DNA of 8,279 nt. Source: SZUA-287 sp036397975. GTDB taxonomy: Bacteria > Bacteroidota > Ignavibacteria > UBA10030 > UBA6906. The DNA lies in assembly GCA_036397975.1 (NCBI GenBank), contig DASWHW010000195.1:1-8279 (forward strand), read 5' to 3'. Below, in pieces: positions 1 through 5,631 of this stretch (its first letter is position 1; the number at the start of each line of letters is the position of its first letter). Under the pieces are notes generated by a model, which worked only from the letters and a program-made list of their open reading frames with translations, made no database searches and was not told the DNA's origin. Both the position numbers and the translations under genes were made by a program.

Positions 1-400
1 GGAAGATAGCGGACCCCTCTTGTAGATTCGTGGCAGTCCAGTAGAGTTTTCCAGATTGATCATCAATGGTAATGTCTCTCAACGCAGAGCCGTTCCCGAG
101 AATGGATCTGTTCGCAAGGAGCAACGGAGAGACAACATTGATCTGTGCATTCGCAAACGCCAACTCTACCCAGTAAACAGAATCATGTACGGCATCATAC
201 ACCAATCCCTGGGGAAGCGAACCTGGGTTCAACCCCAGACTGGATTGGTTTGTGCCATTCACAAGCGCCTTGTTCAAGGTGGGAGATGAAAAGGTGCTCT
301 CAATCCAATAGAGTGTTTGCGAACGTGCCAGTCCGGTCCCCCACAATAGGCAACATCCAATTGTGAGAATTCGATAAGTGCTCAAGCGTCGTGTTTTCAT
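1..400 (-). CDS. Secreted YWTD-type beta-propeller protein (3' end beyond window)
   Basis: The gene starts with ATG at 400-398 and stays open to the left edge, so 133 codons are visible and the C-terminus is missing. Residues 1-28 form a signal peptide: basic MKTRR, a hydrophobic stretch, then the end of the leader near ARSQ. The mature part shows the repeat of LDL-receptor class B/YWTD propellers: LYWIES at 29-34, a PTLNKALVNGT step at 40-50, PQGLVYD at 63-69 with VYWVE at 75-79, and DITIDD at 109-114 with LYWTATN at 119-125. Such propellers are extracellular binding or structural domains; the ligand here cannot be told. The start overlaps the stop of the collar gene by four bases (ATGA) and has only a weak ribosome site, which suggests translational coupling. 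A T9SS sorting domain may lie beyond the window, but this is not visible. Confidence 0.85.
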   Translation of the reverse strand, partial: MKTRRLSTYRILTIGCCLLWGTGLARSQTLYWIESTFSSPTLNKALVNGTNQSSLGLNPGSLPQGLVYDAVHDSVYWVELAFANAQINVVSPLLLANRSILGNGSALRDITIDDQSGKLYWTATNLQEGSAIF

Positions 401-1029
401 TGTCCGTTTTCTGACGATGTTGGTGAGGGGTAGATTCCTTGCAGTGCAATGCACCAATTCAAGACAAGGGATGGCTGCCTGTTTTCGTGGGATTGACTCC
501 CTCCCGCAGTTCCAACGACCGTTGCGGCACCGACACTGTCAGAAGAAGGACTATACTGCGGAATCGCAGCGGCATTGCGCGCGGGAAATCCTCCCTGAGG
601 ACTATCCGAACTGCCCACGCTAGTTGAGACGTTAAGCAAGTGGCTGTGCGCCGACATCTCTGCAACGGTTAGAGAGTGGTTTTCTTCGCCAATCTTCTGA
701 CCAAGAACATAGTTTGACAATCCGGGCGCCTGTCCCGCCCCAATGGGAACCCGACCACGAAGGTCGGGAAGCGCAAAAGTAACCTGACCATCTCCTCCAT
801 ATGTCGTTCCAAGGAGAGAGAACAGAGCCTGGTTCTGACTGATAGGAAGCAACTGGCCTTGACAGAAAGCCCACCCTTGCGGGGCAAAGTTATATGGGAA
901 CAACCTTATCTCTCCAATGTAAGGCTGTGCTTTCATCGTAACAGGTGCGAAGAGAATCAGCAGAAGCAAAGCGAAAATTGGTCGATGAGTGACAGACCTG
1001 ACGAAGCGCTTGACGATGTTGATGAGCAT
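397..1029 (-). CDS. Exported phage-tail-collar domain protein (MdpB-like)
   Basis: This 210-residue protein belongs to the tail collar family (Pfam Phage Tail Collar; microcystin-dependent MdpB type). The collar core begins at YIGEIRLFPYNFAPQGWAFC (residues 37-56), continues with GQLLPISQNQALFSLLGTTY (58-77) and ends with LPDLRGRVPIGAGQ (87-100). The C-terminal family signatures HSH (128-130), QPSLVLNW and IALQGIYPS are present, so the domain looks complete. Most relatives I know start directly at the collar domain. This one carries a basic, hydrophobic leader (residues 1-34, to TMKA-Q), so export is predicted. I chose the ATG at 1029 because AAAGG lies 9 bases upstream; an in-frame ATG at 1065 has no ribosome site. 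Its stop overlaps the start of the propeller gene. The family's role outside phages is not settled, and no other phage gene is present. Family assignment is firm; function is open. Confidence 0.88.
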   Translation of the reverse strand: MLINIVKRFVRSVTHRPIFALLLLILFAPVTMKAQPYIGEIRLFPYNFAPQGWAFCQGQLLPISQNQALFSLLGTTYGGDGQVTFALPDLRGRVPIGAGQAPGLSNYVLGQKIGEENHSLTVAEMSAHSHLLNVSTSVGSSDSPQGGFPARNAAAIPQYSPSSDSVGAATVVGTAGGSQSHENRQPSLVLNWCIALQGIYPSPTSSENGQ

Positions 1030-1038
1030 GGGTAATGA

Positions 1039-1043
1039 CCTTT
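1039..1043 (-). promoter_or_regulatory. Ribosome binding site deciding the collar-protein start
   Basis: AAAGG on the minus strand lies 9 bases before the ATG at 1029. The alternative in-frame ATG at 1065 has no purine-rich sequence in front of it, so the shorter protein is preferred. The extra 12 residues would also sit in front of the signal peptide's basic region. Confidence 0.55.
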
Positions 1044-1094
1044 CATATGAAGTGTTGTAAGACATTCGGATTTGTGGATTGATAAAGCGAACGA

Positions 1095-1388
1095 TTAGTA
1101 TCGTAAGAACGACACGAGCATTATAAGGCCAAGAACAACCAATGGCAAGGGGAGGAAACCGCTAAGACGCGAGGCTGTGGAAAGTGAACCTCTTTTTTGA
1201 TAGGTGGAAATGAAGAGAAATAATGCAACGACCGAAGCAAGGACGAGCAGTAGAAGAAAGATCAGCACCGCCGATGATGCGGCTGCGAATCCACCTTCGG
1301 AGTTTTTGATGAAACGTGGGAGTACAAAAGAGAGAATCACCAGGAGCCAGAATGCCGCCGCTAGCAGATGATTTTTTTCTTTGATCAT
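1095..1388 (-). CDS. Small three-helix membrane protein, unknown function
   Basis: I do not recognise the family of this 97-residue protein. Three hydrophobic segments stand out: about residues 8-25 (LLAAAFWLLVILSFVLPR), 35-60 (a Leu/Val/Ala-rich run through SSAVLIFLLLLVLASVVALF) and 77-94 (LPLPLVVLGLIMLVSFL). Positive charges flank helix 1 (MIKEKN before, PRFIK after), and YQKRGS follows helix 2. No catalytic or metal motif is visible. The gene starts 7 bases after the cupin stop, so it probably shares that transcript, although its own ribosome site is weak (TAGGG 6-10 bases upstream). It could be a membrane partner of the oxygenase/cupin pair, but only position supports that. Confidence 0.7.
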   Translation of the reverse strand: MIKEKNHLLAAAFWLLVILSFVLPRFIKNSEGGFAAASSAVLIFLLLLVLASVVALFLFISTYQKRGSLSTASRLSGFLPLPLVVLGLIMLVSFLRY

Positions 1389-1395
1389 CTGAGCC

Positions 1396-1764
1396 CTATA
1401 TCCACACGTCGTTTTTCGCTGTTCGTTCTCCGCCTGCCGTCCCGGTATTCACTACACCCCTTGGTTCTATCACGAGTACCTTGCACTCCTCTTGAGCGGA
1501 AGGTTTGTGCTCGACTCCTTTGGGAACAACAAACATCTCTCCCGCAGAAATCTCTACCTCACCATCTCTCAGTTCAATTTTCAGTGTTCCCTCGAGCACA
1601 ACAAAAGCCTCGTCCGTCTCTTCATGTGCATGCCAGACAAACTCTCCTTCAAGTCTTGCCAGCTTGAACTGGTAATCGTTCAATTCGGCAATGACCTTAG
1701 GCGACCAACGATCATTAAAGCGAGAAAGCTTCTCTTTAAAGTTGATGGGATGATATGTGATCAC
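1396..1764 (-). CDS. Single-domain cupin (cupin_2 family)
   Basis: The 122-residue protein is one conserved beta-barrel cupin. Motif 1 is seen as GEFVWHAHEETDEAFVVLEG (residues 40-59), giving metal ligands His45, His47 and Glu52. Motif 2 is GEMFVVPKGVEH (75-86), giving the fourth ligand His86. All four expected ligands are present, so a metal-binding protein, probably with Fe, Mn or Ni, is likely. The substrate cannot be told: the family includes dioxygenases, isomerases and sugar- or ligand-binding proteins. Translation starts at GTG, overlapping the oxygenase TGA as GTGA, with AGGAGG 9 bases upstream inside the oxygenase gene. The strong site and the overlap suggest both proteins are made together. 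A joint oxidation pathway is inference. Confidence 0.9.
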   Translation of the reverse strand: MITYHPINFKEKLSRFNDRWSPKVIAELNDYQFKLARLEGEFVWHAHEETDEAFVVLEGTLKIELRDGEVEISAGEMFVVPKGVEHKPSAQEECKVLVIEPRGVVNTGTAGGERTAKNDVWI

Positions 1765-2636
1765 GAGGCTAATCCTCCTTTTTCTTCAAGCGCAACCAAC
1801 TTTGGCGGACCGAGTTTGTTAATCTGATAACCCCCTGGGTACGTTCTGTTTCTATCGTCGGTAAAGAAGTGCGGCTCTCTTCGCGGAGGAAGCAAGCGAA
1901 TAATGCGCCCTCTCAGTTTCAGGGCCGAACGAACAAAGGAGCGCATTCCCGGAAGCGGCTTGGGAAAACCGAACGACATCAACATGGAATCGTCTAATAG
2001 TGCGTAAATCCCCTGTCGAACAAGAGGAGCAAGAAGTCCGGGAAGCCAGGACGCAAATAAATCCCTGGTCGATGACCCAACGCGATTGTTCGAATCCGCA
2101 TACGTGAAATATTTTTCTTCGTACTCACGATTGAACCTCTCAAACTCTTCGTACGACGGGGGAATATCTTTGATTCCCATTCTCTGTCCCACCTGCCGCC
2201 AGAAATAATAGTAGCCTTTCTTTTCTGTTTCGGAAAGTTTCCTCCACCCGAATTGGTCGATCCAGCGGACCGGCTCAAAAATGAATGTGGAAAGCACATA
2301 GAGGTAATCGTTGTTCGAGATCTTGTAACGACTGTGGGCCCAGTTCATCCGCTCCAATGCCTCCTTCCCTCTTCCCTCCAGATATCCCCACTTGCACATC
2401 TCTGCAACAAGAAGTGAGGTATCATCATATCGTCGCTGTGCTCGTTGATGGAATTCGCCCGTTCTATCCAGCAACGCCGAGATACTCGGAACGCAATACG
2501 TGCGGTAAAGCGCTATTTCAAGAGATCGGATGGAATCCCAGGAAAATTCATACCCGAACGAAAGGTACATGATTCGCATGTTGTCTCGTTCGGGGTCGAG
2601 CGTCTGGATCTCTTTTAGTATGTCATAACGGCCCAT
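1761..2636 (-). CDS. MpaB-type oxygenase (DUF2236 / ER-bound oxygenase MpaB family)
   Basis: The 291-residue protein fits the MpaB/rubber-oxygenase catalytic family (DUF2236), known from fungal MpaB, which cleaves an isoprenoid side chain oxidatively, and from latex-clearing heme proteins. It is mainly helical. The recognisable core is MNWAHSRYKISNNDYLYVLS (residues 97-116), where His101 is the conserved histidine and a candidate heme or metal ligand. Next comes FEPVRWIDQFGWRKLSETEK (120-139), then YYFWRQVGQRMGIKDIPPS (143-161), in the family's order. YRTY (44-47) near the N-terminus may be part of the cofactor pocket. No signal peptide is visible, so it is probably cytoplasmic or peripherally membrane-bound. 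The ATG has GGAG 8 bases upstream. The stop overlaps the cupin start. The real substrate is unknown; a lipid or isoprenoid is only a guess from the family. Confidence 0.8.
   Translation of the reverse strand: MGRYDILKEIQTLDPERDNMRIMYLSFGYEFSWDSIRSLEIALYRTYCVPSISALLDRTGEFHQRAQRRYDDTSLLVAEMCKWGYLEGRGKEALERMNWAHSRYKISNNDYLYVLSTFIFEPVRWIDQFGWRKLSETEKKGYYYFWRQVGQRMGIKDIPPSYEEFERFNREYEEKYFTYADSNNRVGSSTRDLFASWLPGLLAPLVRQGIYALLDDSMLMSFGFPKPLPGMRSFVRSALKLRGRIIRLLPPRREPHFFTDDRNRTYPGGYQINKLGPPKLVALEEKGGLAS
1774..1779 (-). promoter_or_regulatory. Strong ribosome binding site for the cupin, inside the oxygenase gene
   Basis: AGGAGG lies 9 bases before the GTG start at 1764-1762. The same bases sit in the oxygenase codons for the KGG residues near its C-terminus. 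A consensus site may compensate for the GTG start and keep cupin translation high. Confidence 0.75.
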
Positions 2637-2656
2637 GATGTCATCTCCGTGGTAAA

Positions 2657-2695
2657 ATCATCAATTGATACGAACCACAGGTGAAATTGGATGAT
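2657..2695 (-). other. Imperfect inverted repeat between the pseudo-receiver and oxygenase genes
   Basis: ATCATCAATT (2657-2666) can pair with AATTGGATGAT (2685-2695), leaving one bulged base and an 18-base loop. The left arm also contains the perfect palindrome ATCAATTGAT (2660-2669). On the minus strand the hairpin would begin at the pseudo-receiver stop codon and be followed by TTTTA. It could be a weak terminator or an operator, but the T run is short and the arms are AT-rich, so chance is possible. Confidence 0.3.
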
Positions 2696-3021
2696 CATGC
2701 CTCAACACGGCCTGCGGAGACGTTTCCGACAAGGATCGATCGAACAAAGGGCAACATACCTTCAGGACCCGATGCCTCGTCCTTCATATGGACGGTGGTA
2801 GAGTTGCTCATGGAGAAGATAATCTTCACCATCTCGCAGCGGGTCTCCATATCAAGCCCGGCCCCCATGATGACAAGGTCGATCTTTTCTTTTTCCAATA
2901 CTTCGCGCACATCGTGGATACTCGTACCGCCATGGAGTGTCACATCTTTGGCGTGCAGATTCTTTTTTACGTTCTCGATAATTGATTCTTTCCGCCCCAC
3001 AAGCAATACATGGCGATTCAT
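2695..3021 (-). CDS. Stand-alone pseudo-receiver (CheY-like fold lacking the phospho-acceptor Asp)
   Basis: This 108-residue protein has the strand-helix rhythm of a response-regulator receiver. Strand 1 is HVLLVGR (residues 4-10), strand 2 is around DVTLHGG (26-32), and strand 3 is KIDLVIMGAG (46-55). A true receiver has an acidic pair after strand 1 and the phosphorylated Asp at the end of strand 3. Here strand 1 is followed by GRK, and the Asp position is Gly53 in VIMGAG. Phosphorylation in the usual way is therefore unlikely. No DNA-binding domain is attached. It could be a phosphate-independent binding or scaffold protein, or an unrelated Rossmann-like fold. AAAGGCGG lies 10 bases upstream of the ATG. 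Gaps on both sides are about 60 bases, so co-transcription is likely but coupling is not. Confidence 0.65.
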   Translation of the reverse strand: MNRHVLLVGRKESIIENVKKNLHAKDVTLHGGTSIHDVREVLEKEKIDLVIMGAGLDMETRCEMVKIIFSMSNSTTVHMKDEASGPEGMLPFVRSILVGNVSAGRVEA

Positions 3022-3081
3022 GGGTTGGTACCCGCCTTTCGAAATTGTGAGTGATGAAGGGAGTTCATTATTTTCAAAATC

Positions 3082-4149
3082 CTATTGTCGCTTTCGCACG
3101 AAGATTACGTCCCACGCTGCCAATGCCGCCTTGGGGTTCAGATTAATATCCACCAACCCCAAATGTGCAAACAGTGGTAGGATCGATCCGGGAGGCGGGG
3201 GCAATGCTACCAGGTCGAGATCAGTAAATGTCAACTGAAAGACTGCGGTCGCTTGGACGGCATCCAAGAGTGCTGCATGTCGGACGATATAGCGGCGCTG
3301 TTCATCCTCGTCTGCAATAATGCTGTCCAGCGACGCCGACGTCCATCCCCCTTCCGTCACCATCGTTGGGATGGAACGACCCTCAACCAATCGTGAGTAA
3401 TAGTTCAATGGAATCTCCTCCGGTGTATCGTACCTGGCGAGATAAGGGTATGACGAAAGTCCAAGTTCCTGCATGAATGGAAAATCAACAAAGTCCGCGC
3501 TGACACCCTGATACACATTCCCACCGAATCTTCCCCATGCATAATCTACCTGCACACTCACGCTGAGCCTCACCATCGCATTACGCGGTCGTATATCTGC
3601 AGCCGCATCGTTGGCGACAGTCCGGATTGCAGTGTACAGTGCGGGCGAAGCCAGACCACGGATCAGATTGGTCTCGAGCGCAAGCCCAAGATGTTCGGGC
3701 TGTACCATACTGTCAATAACAACGGCGTAACGACGGAACATCTGTTGAATTGCCGGTTCGGTGATACTGCGTCCGTTGCGCACCAATCCGTCTGCTTCAC
3801 CCGAGCGATTCAACCCGTTGGCAGGATCGAGATACACCCAGATCTCATGACCTTTGAACCGGAAATAATTTGCCAATCCGACCCTTTCCCGAGCGATCAG
3901 CGTTTCAGGGGAAACCCCGGCGAGGAGAGAGTCCCATGGAAGCTCGGAACTGATAATGGCGGCATCCGCACGTTGCGACCAGAGGTCAATCGACGCAATG
4001 GCGAGATTGATATCGGCACGAGGGGGAATACCGGAGAATCCCATGCGATAACTTCGGGTGGGGGATCCCGCCGTATTGGGTTCGTCGGATGATTGACACG
4101 CGACAAGAGCTAAACACACCCAGAAAGTGAACAGGCACAGACGAGTCAT
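3082..4149 (-). CDS. Lipoprotein with a glycoside-hydrolase-like (clan GH-A) TIM barrel
   Basis: The 355-residue product begins with a lipoprotein signal peptide whose lipobox is LVAC, so Cys18 would be lipidated. The rest reads like a (beta/alpha)8 glycosidase of clan GH-A. Strand segments include YRMGFSGIPPR (34-44), ADAAIISSELPW (61-72), GHEIWVYLDP (100-109), LGLALETN (154-161) and PTMVTEGGWTS (261-271). In GH-A enzymes the acid/base Glu follows strand 4 and the nucleophile Glu ends strand 7; Glu159 (in ALETN) and Glu266 (in VTEGGW) are at matching places. The usual Asn-Glu pair at the acid/base is not seen. The end (FAHLGLVDINLNPKAALAAW) looks like the last barrel helix of such enzymes. 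No GH family or sugar can be named, and a non-catalytic role is possible. It starts 6 bases after the ATP-grasp stop, with GGAG 10 bases upstream, so the two are likely one operon. Confidence 0.68.
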   Translation of the reverse strand: MTRLCLFTFWVCLALVACQSSDEPNTAGSPTRSYRMGFSGIPPRADINLAIASIDLWSQRADAAIISSELPWDSLLAGVSPETLIARERVGLANYFRFKGHEIWVYLDPANGLNRSGEADGLVRNGRSITEPAIQQMFRRYAVVIDSMVQPEHLGLALETNLIRGLASPALYTAIRTVANDAAADIRPRNAMVRLSVSVQVDYAWGRFGGNVYQGVSADFVDFPFMQELGLSSYPYLARYDTPEEIPLNYYSRLVEGRSIPTMVTEGGWTSASLDSIIADEDEQRRYIVRHAALLDAVQATAVFQLTFTDLDLVALPPPPGSILPLFAHLGLVDINLNPKAALAAWDVIFVRKRQ

Positions 4150-4155
4150 CCGCAG

Positions 4156-5019
4156 TTATCTCCATCCATGGACAACGCGTGCGAATCTTTTTGCCGACGA
4201 TGAGTCCATACGAAAGTAGAGCGCAGGTTCGATCAGTTCCACCTCCATGACCGCAAACTCGTTTTCGTCATCGCGCACAAAATCAACTCGCGCGTAGAGT
4301 GGAATCTGATCCAGCGAGCGTATTACCTTTTCACCGTCGCGTACGAAGGAGGCGTCTGCTTTGACCGGGGTGATGATACCGCCGTGTTCTTCCTGCACGC
4401 GAAAATCTCCCCGCTTCGGTGTTTTCAAAATGGCGTGGCTATACTCTCCGCCAAAATAAAAAAGGGAATACTCTCCTTCGGAAACAATATTCCGCATGAA
4501 AGGTTGTACCATATATGGTCGCGACTCGAAGGTTCTCTCAAGCACATCAAACAGAAGTACACCGTTGTTCTTTGCAAGCCGAAACGTGTTATCAGCATTC
4601 GCGCTCACAACCGGTTTTAGAATAATTTCATCGGAATGAAGTTCATCAAAGAAGGATTCAACCAATGCAGCCGATGTCCCGGCTTCGCACCACAACGTTG
4701 GGACGATATGGTTGCTCTTTTGTTGGAGGTCGCGCAGGTAGGTCTTCTGAATATTCCACTTCACGAGTTCGATGGTGTTTTGCAGTGACGTACCGGAGGT
4801 TGTTATCGTGTCCAACACTTGTAAGAATTTCTGTGCATCGTGATGATAGTCCCACGGCGTCCGGATGATGACCATATCAAAACGGCTCCAATGCTCCGGT
4901 TGGCGCCATGAGACGGTGGTGACATTCCAGCCATACTCACGCAAAGGATCGATGGCGAGCTCATCGTCGCTGACAAACCCATCGAGCGTATCCATCGAAA
5001 GAAACGCGGCGTGCTTCAT
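4156..5019 (-). CDS. ATP-grasp ligase (RimK/glutathione-synthetase-like)
   Basis: The 287-residue protein is a full-length stand-alone ATP-grasp enzyme of the group that also holds cycloserine ligase DcsG-like proteins. These join a carboxylate to an amine or other nucleophile through an acyl phosphate, using ATP and Mg2+. The N-terminal domain shows IIRTPWDY (51-58) and ELVKWNIQKTYL (84-95). The ATP-binding part has IILKPVVSANADNTFRL (132-148) with Lys135, a second lobe at MVQPF (170-174), and FGGEYSHAILKTPKRGDFRV (189-208). QEEHGG (209-214) follows. The metal-binding strand reads YARVDFVRDD (242-251) and VMEVELIEPALYF (257-269); Glu259 and Glu261 are likely ligands, with Glu where Asn is common elsewhere. 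Its ATG overlaps the VOC TGA and lacks a ribosome site, so reinitiation is likely. The acceptor and product are unknown. Confidence 0.88.
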   Translation of the reverse strand: MKHAAFLSMDTLDGFVSDDELAIDPLREYGWNVTTVSWRQPEHWSRFDMVIIRTPWDYHHDAQKFLQVLDTITTSGTSLQNTIELVKWNIQKTYLRDLQQKSNHIVPTLWCEAGTSAALVESFFDELHSDEIILKPVVSANADNTFRLAKNNGVLLFDVLERTFESRPYMVQPFMRNIVSEGEYSLFYFGGEYSHAILKTPKRGDFRVQEEHGGIITPVKADASFVRDGEKVIRSLDQIPLYARVDFVRDDENEFAVMEVELIEPALYFRMDSSSAKRFARVVHGWR

Positions 5020-5528
5020 TCGTGGGGTTCAAGAGTGAACATTTTCGCTGCGCGTTTTTCGATCTCGCCCATGGAGAGATCCTCCACGTGCGTTGCAACA
5101 ATCCACGTGTGTCCGAATGGATCTTCAATCGATCCGGCCCGATCACCATAGAATTTGTCCTCTACCGGTCGGACAATCTTCGCGCCGGCAAAGGTGGCCT
5201 GCGCAACAACCTTGTCGACGTCCTTCACATATAACAGCAAACTTACAGGCGATCCTCCGAACACGTTCGGACCCCGAAATCCCATCTCCGGCACTTCATC
5301 GGCGAGCATCACGCGCGAGTCGCCAATCTTCATTTCCGCATGCCCAACCTTCCCCGTAGGATCAGCCATCCGCATCACTTCTTTTGCTCCGAATGCATTT
5401 TCATAGAACGTTATCGCCTCAGCCGCGCCTCTAACAATGAGGTACGGCGTCACGGTGTGGTATCCAACAGGAATAGCTTTGGGTTTGGACTTTGGTCTTG
5501 CTTTTGGCAACCTTCGTTTCATACTCAT
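5016..5528 (-). CDS. PhnB-like VOC (glyoxalase/bleomycin-resistance fold) protein
   Basis: This is a 170-residue vicinal-oxygen-chelate protein of the PhnB-like type. A basic, Pro/Lys-rich leader (residues 4-19) precedes HTVTPYLIVRGAAEAITFYE (24-43). The second half of the first beta-alpha module reads VGHAEMKIGDSRVMLAD (61-77). The second module has VSLLLYVKDVD (95-105) and ends with EDPFGHTWIVATHVED (135-150). His63, Glu65 and His140 are possible metal or substrate contacts. Family members range from antibiotic-binding and isomerase proteins to demethylase-like homologues, so the reaction cannot be named. Three starts are in frame. The GTG at 5534 overlaps AGGAGG and is ruled out. The ATG at 5528 lies 5 bases after it and is chosen; the ATG at 5522 (11 bases) remains possible. 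Confidence 0.9.
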   Translation of the reverse strand: MSMKRRLPKARPKSKPKAIPVGYHTVTPYLIVRGAAEAITFYENAFGAKEVMRMADPTGKVGHAEMKIGDSRVMLADEVPEMGFRGPNVFGGSPVSLLLYVKDVDKVVAQATFAGAKIVRPVEDKFYGDRAGSIEDPFGHTWIVATHVEDLSMGEIEKRAAKMFTLEPHE

Positions 5529-5533
5529 ACACA

Positions 5534-5539
5534 CCTCCT
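5534..5539 (-). promoter_or_regulatory. Ribosome binding site deciding the VOC start
   Basis: AGGAGG is 5 bases upstream of the ATG at 5528 and 11 bases upstream of the ATG at 5522. A GTG codon at 5534 shares its last base with the site and cannot be the start. The site begins only one base after the T-run of the terminator-like hairpin. Confidence 0.8.
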
Positions 5540-5540
5540 G

Positions 5541-5595
5541 AAAAAATATTTAGGGCGCAACATCGTCAAATCGCTCGACGTTGATGCGCCCAAAT
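5541..5595 (-). terminator. Rho-independent terminator after the SnoaL-like gene
   Basis: On the minus strand GGGCGCATCAACGTC (5591-5577) pairs with GACGATGTTGCGCCC (5567-5553) at 13 of 15 positions. The loop GAGCGATTT has 9 bases. ATTT and AAAT extend the base of the stem past one bulged T (5552). A run of six T residues follows at 5546-5541. It begins about 37 bases after the SnoaL-like stop, the expected place for a terminator. On the plus strand the hairpin is not followed by T residues, so it works in one direction only. Its T-run ends 12 bases before the VOC start codon, so an attenuator role is also possible. Confidence 0.7.
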
Positions 5596-5598
5596 GTA
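5591..5598 (-). promoter_or_regulatory. Possible Bacteroidota-type -7 box upstream of the VOC gene
   Basis: TACATTTG fits the TAnnTTTG consensus used by the primary sigma factor of Bacteroidota. No clear TTTG/TTG -33 box is found 17-23 bases further upstream, so support is weak. Initiation from it would start inside the 5' arm of the terminator hairpin and so spare that transcript from termination. It is listed because the VOC operon has little other room for a promoter. Confidence 0.25.
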
Positions 5599-5606
5599 CA
5601 ACTTTT

Positions 5607-5623
5607 TCGTCAGAGAATGACGA
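5607..5623. other. Perfect 6-base inverted repeat, possible operator
   Basis: TCGTCA and TGACGA flank a 5-base spacer between the SnoaL-like stop and the terminator. On the minus strand it is followed by A residues, not T, so it is not a terminator. Its place just upstream of the candidate -7 box would suit a regulator site. A repeat this short can also arise by chance. Confidence 0.25.
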
Positions 5624-5631
5624 GCGTAAAT

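Noticed and set aside
397..1029. Prophage or tail-like injection system, based on the collar domain
   Set aside because: The protein carries a signal peptide and no sheath, tube, baseplate, terminase or integrase gene is near; collar domains of the MdpB type are common outside phages.
1030..1065. Upstream start giving a 222-residue collar protein
   Set aside because: No ribosome site precedes the ATG at 1065, while the ATG at 1029 has AAAGG at a good distance and begins a cleaner signal peptide.
1091..1104. Inverted repeat ACGAT/ATCGT at the membrane-protein stop
   Set aside because: The stem has only 5 pairs and no T run follows on the minus strand, so it does not qualify as a terminator.
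2681..3238. 185-codon plus-strand open frame
   Set aside because: It spans the pseudo-receiver gene, the gap and the end of the lipoprotein gene on the opposite strand; composition and lack of motifs point to chance.
3691..4092. 133-codon plus-strand open frame
   Set aside because: It lies wholly inside the glycosidase-like lipoprotein gene on the other strand, has no recognisable domain and no signal, and is best explained as a shadow frame.
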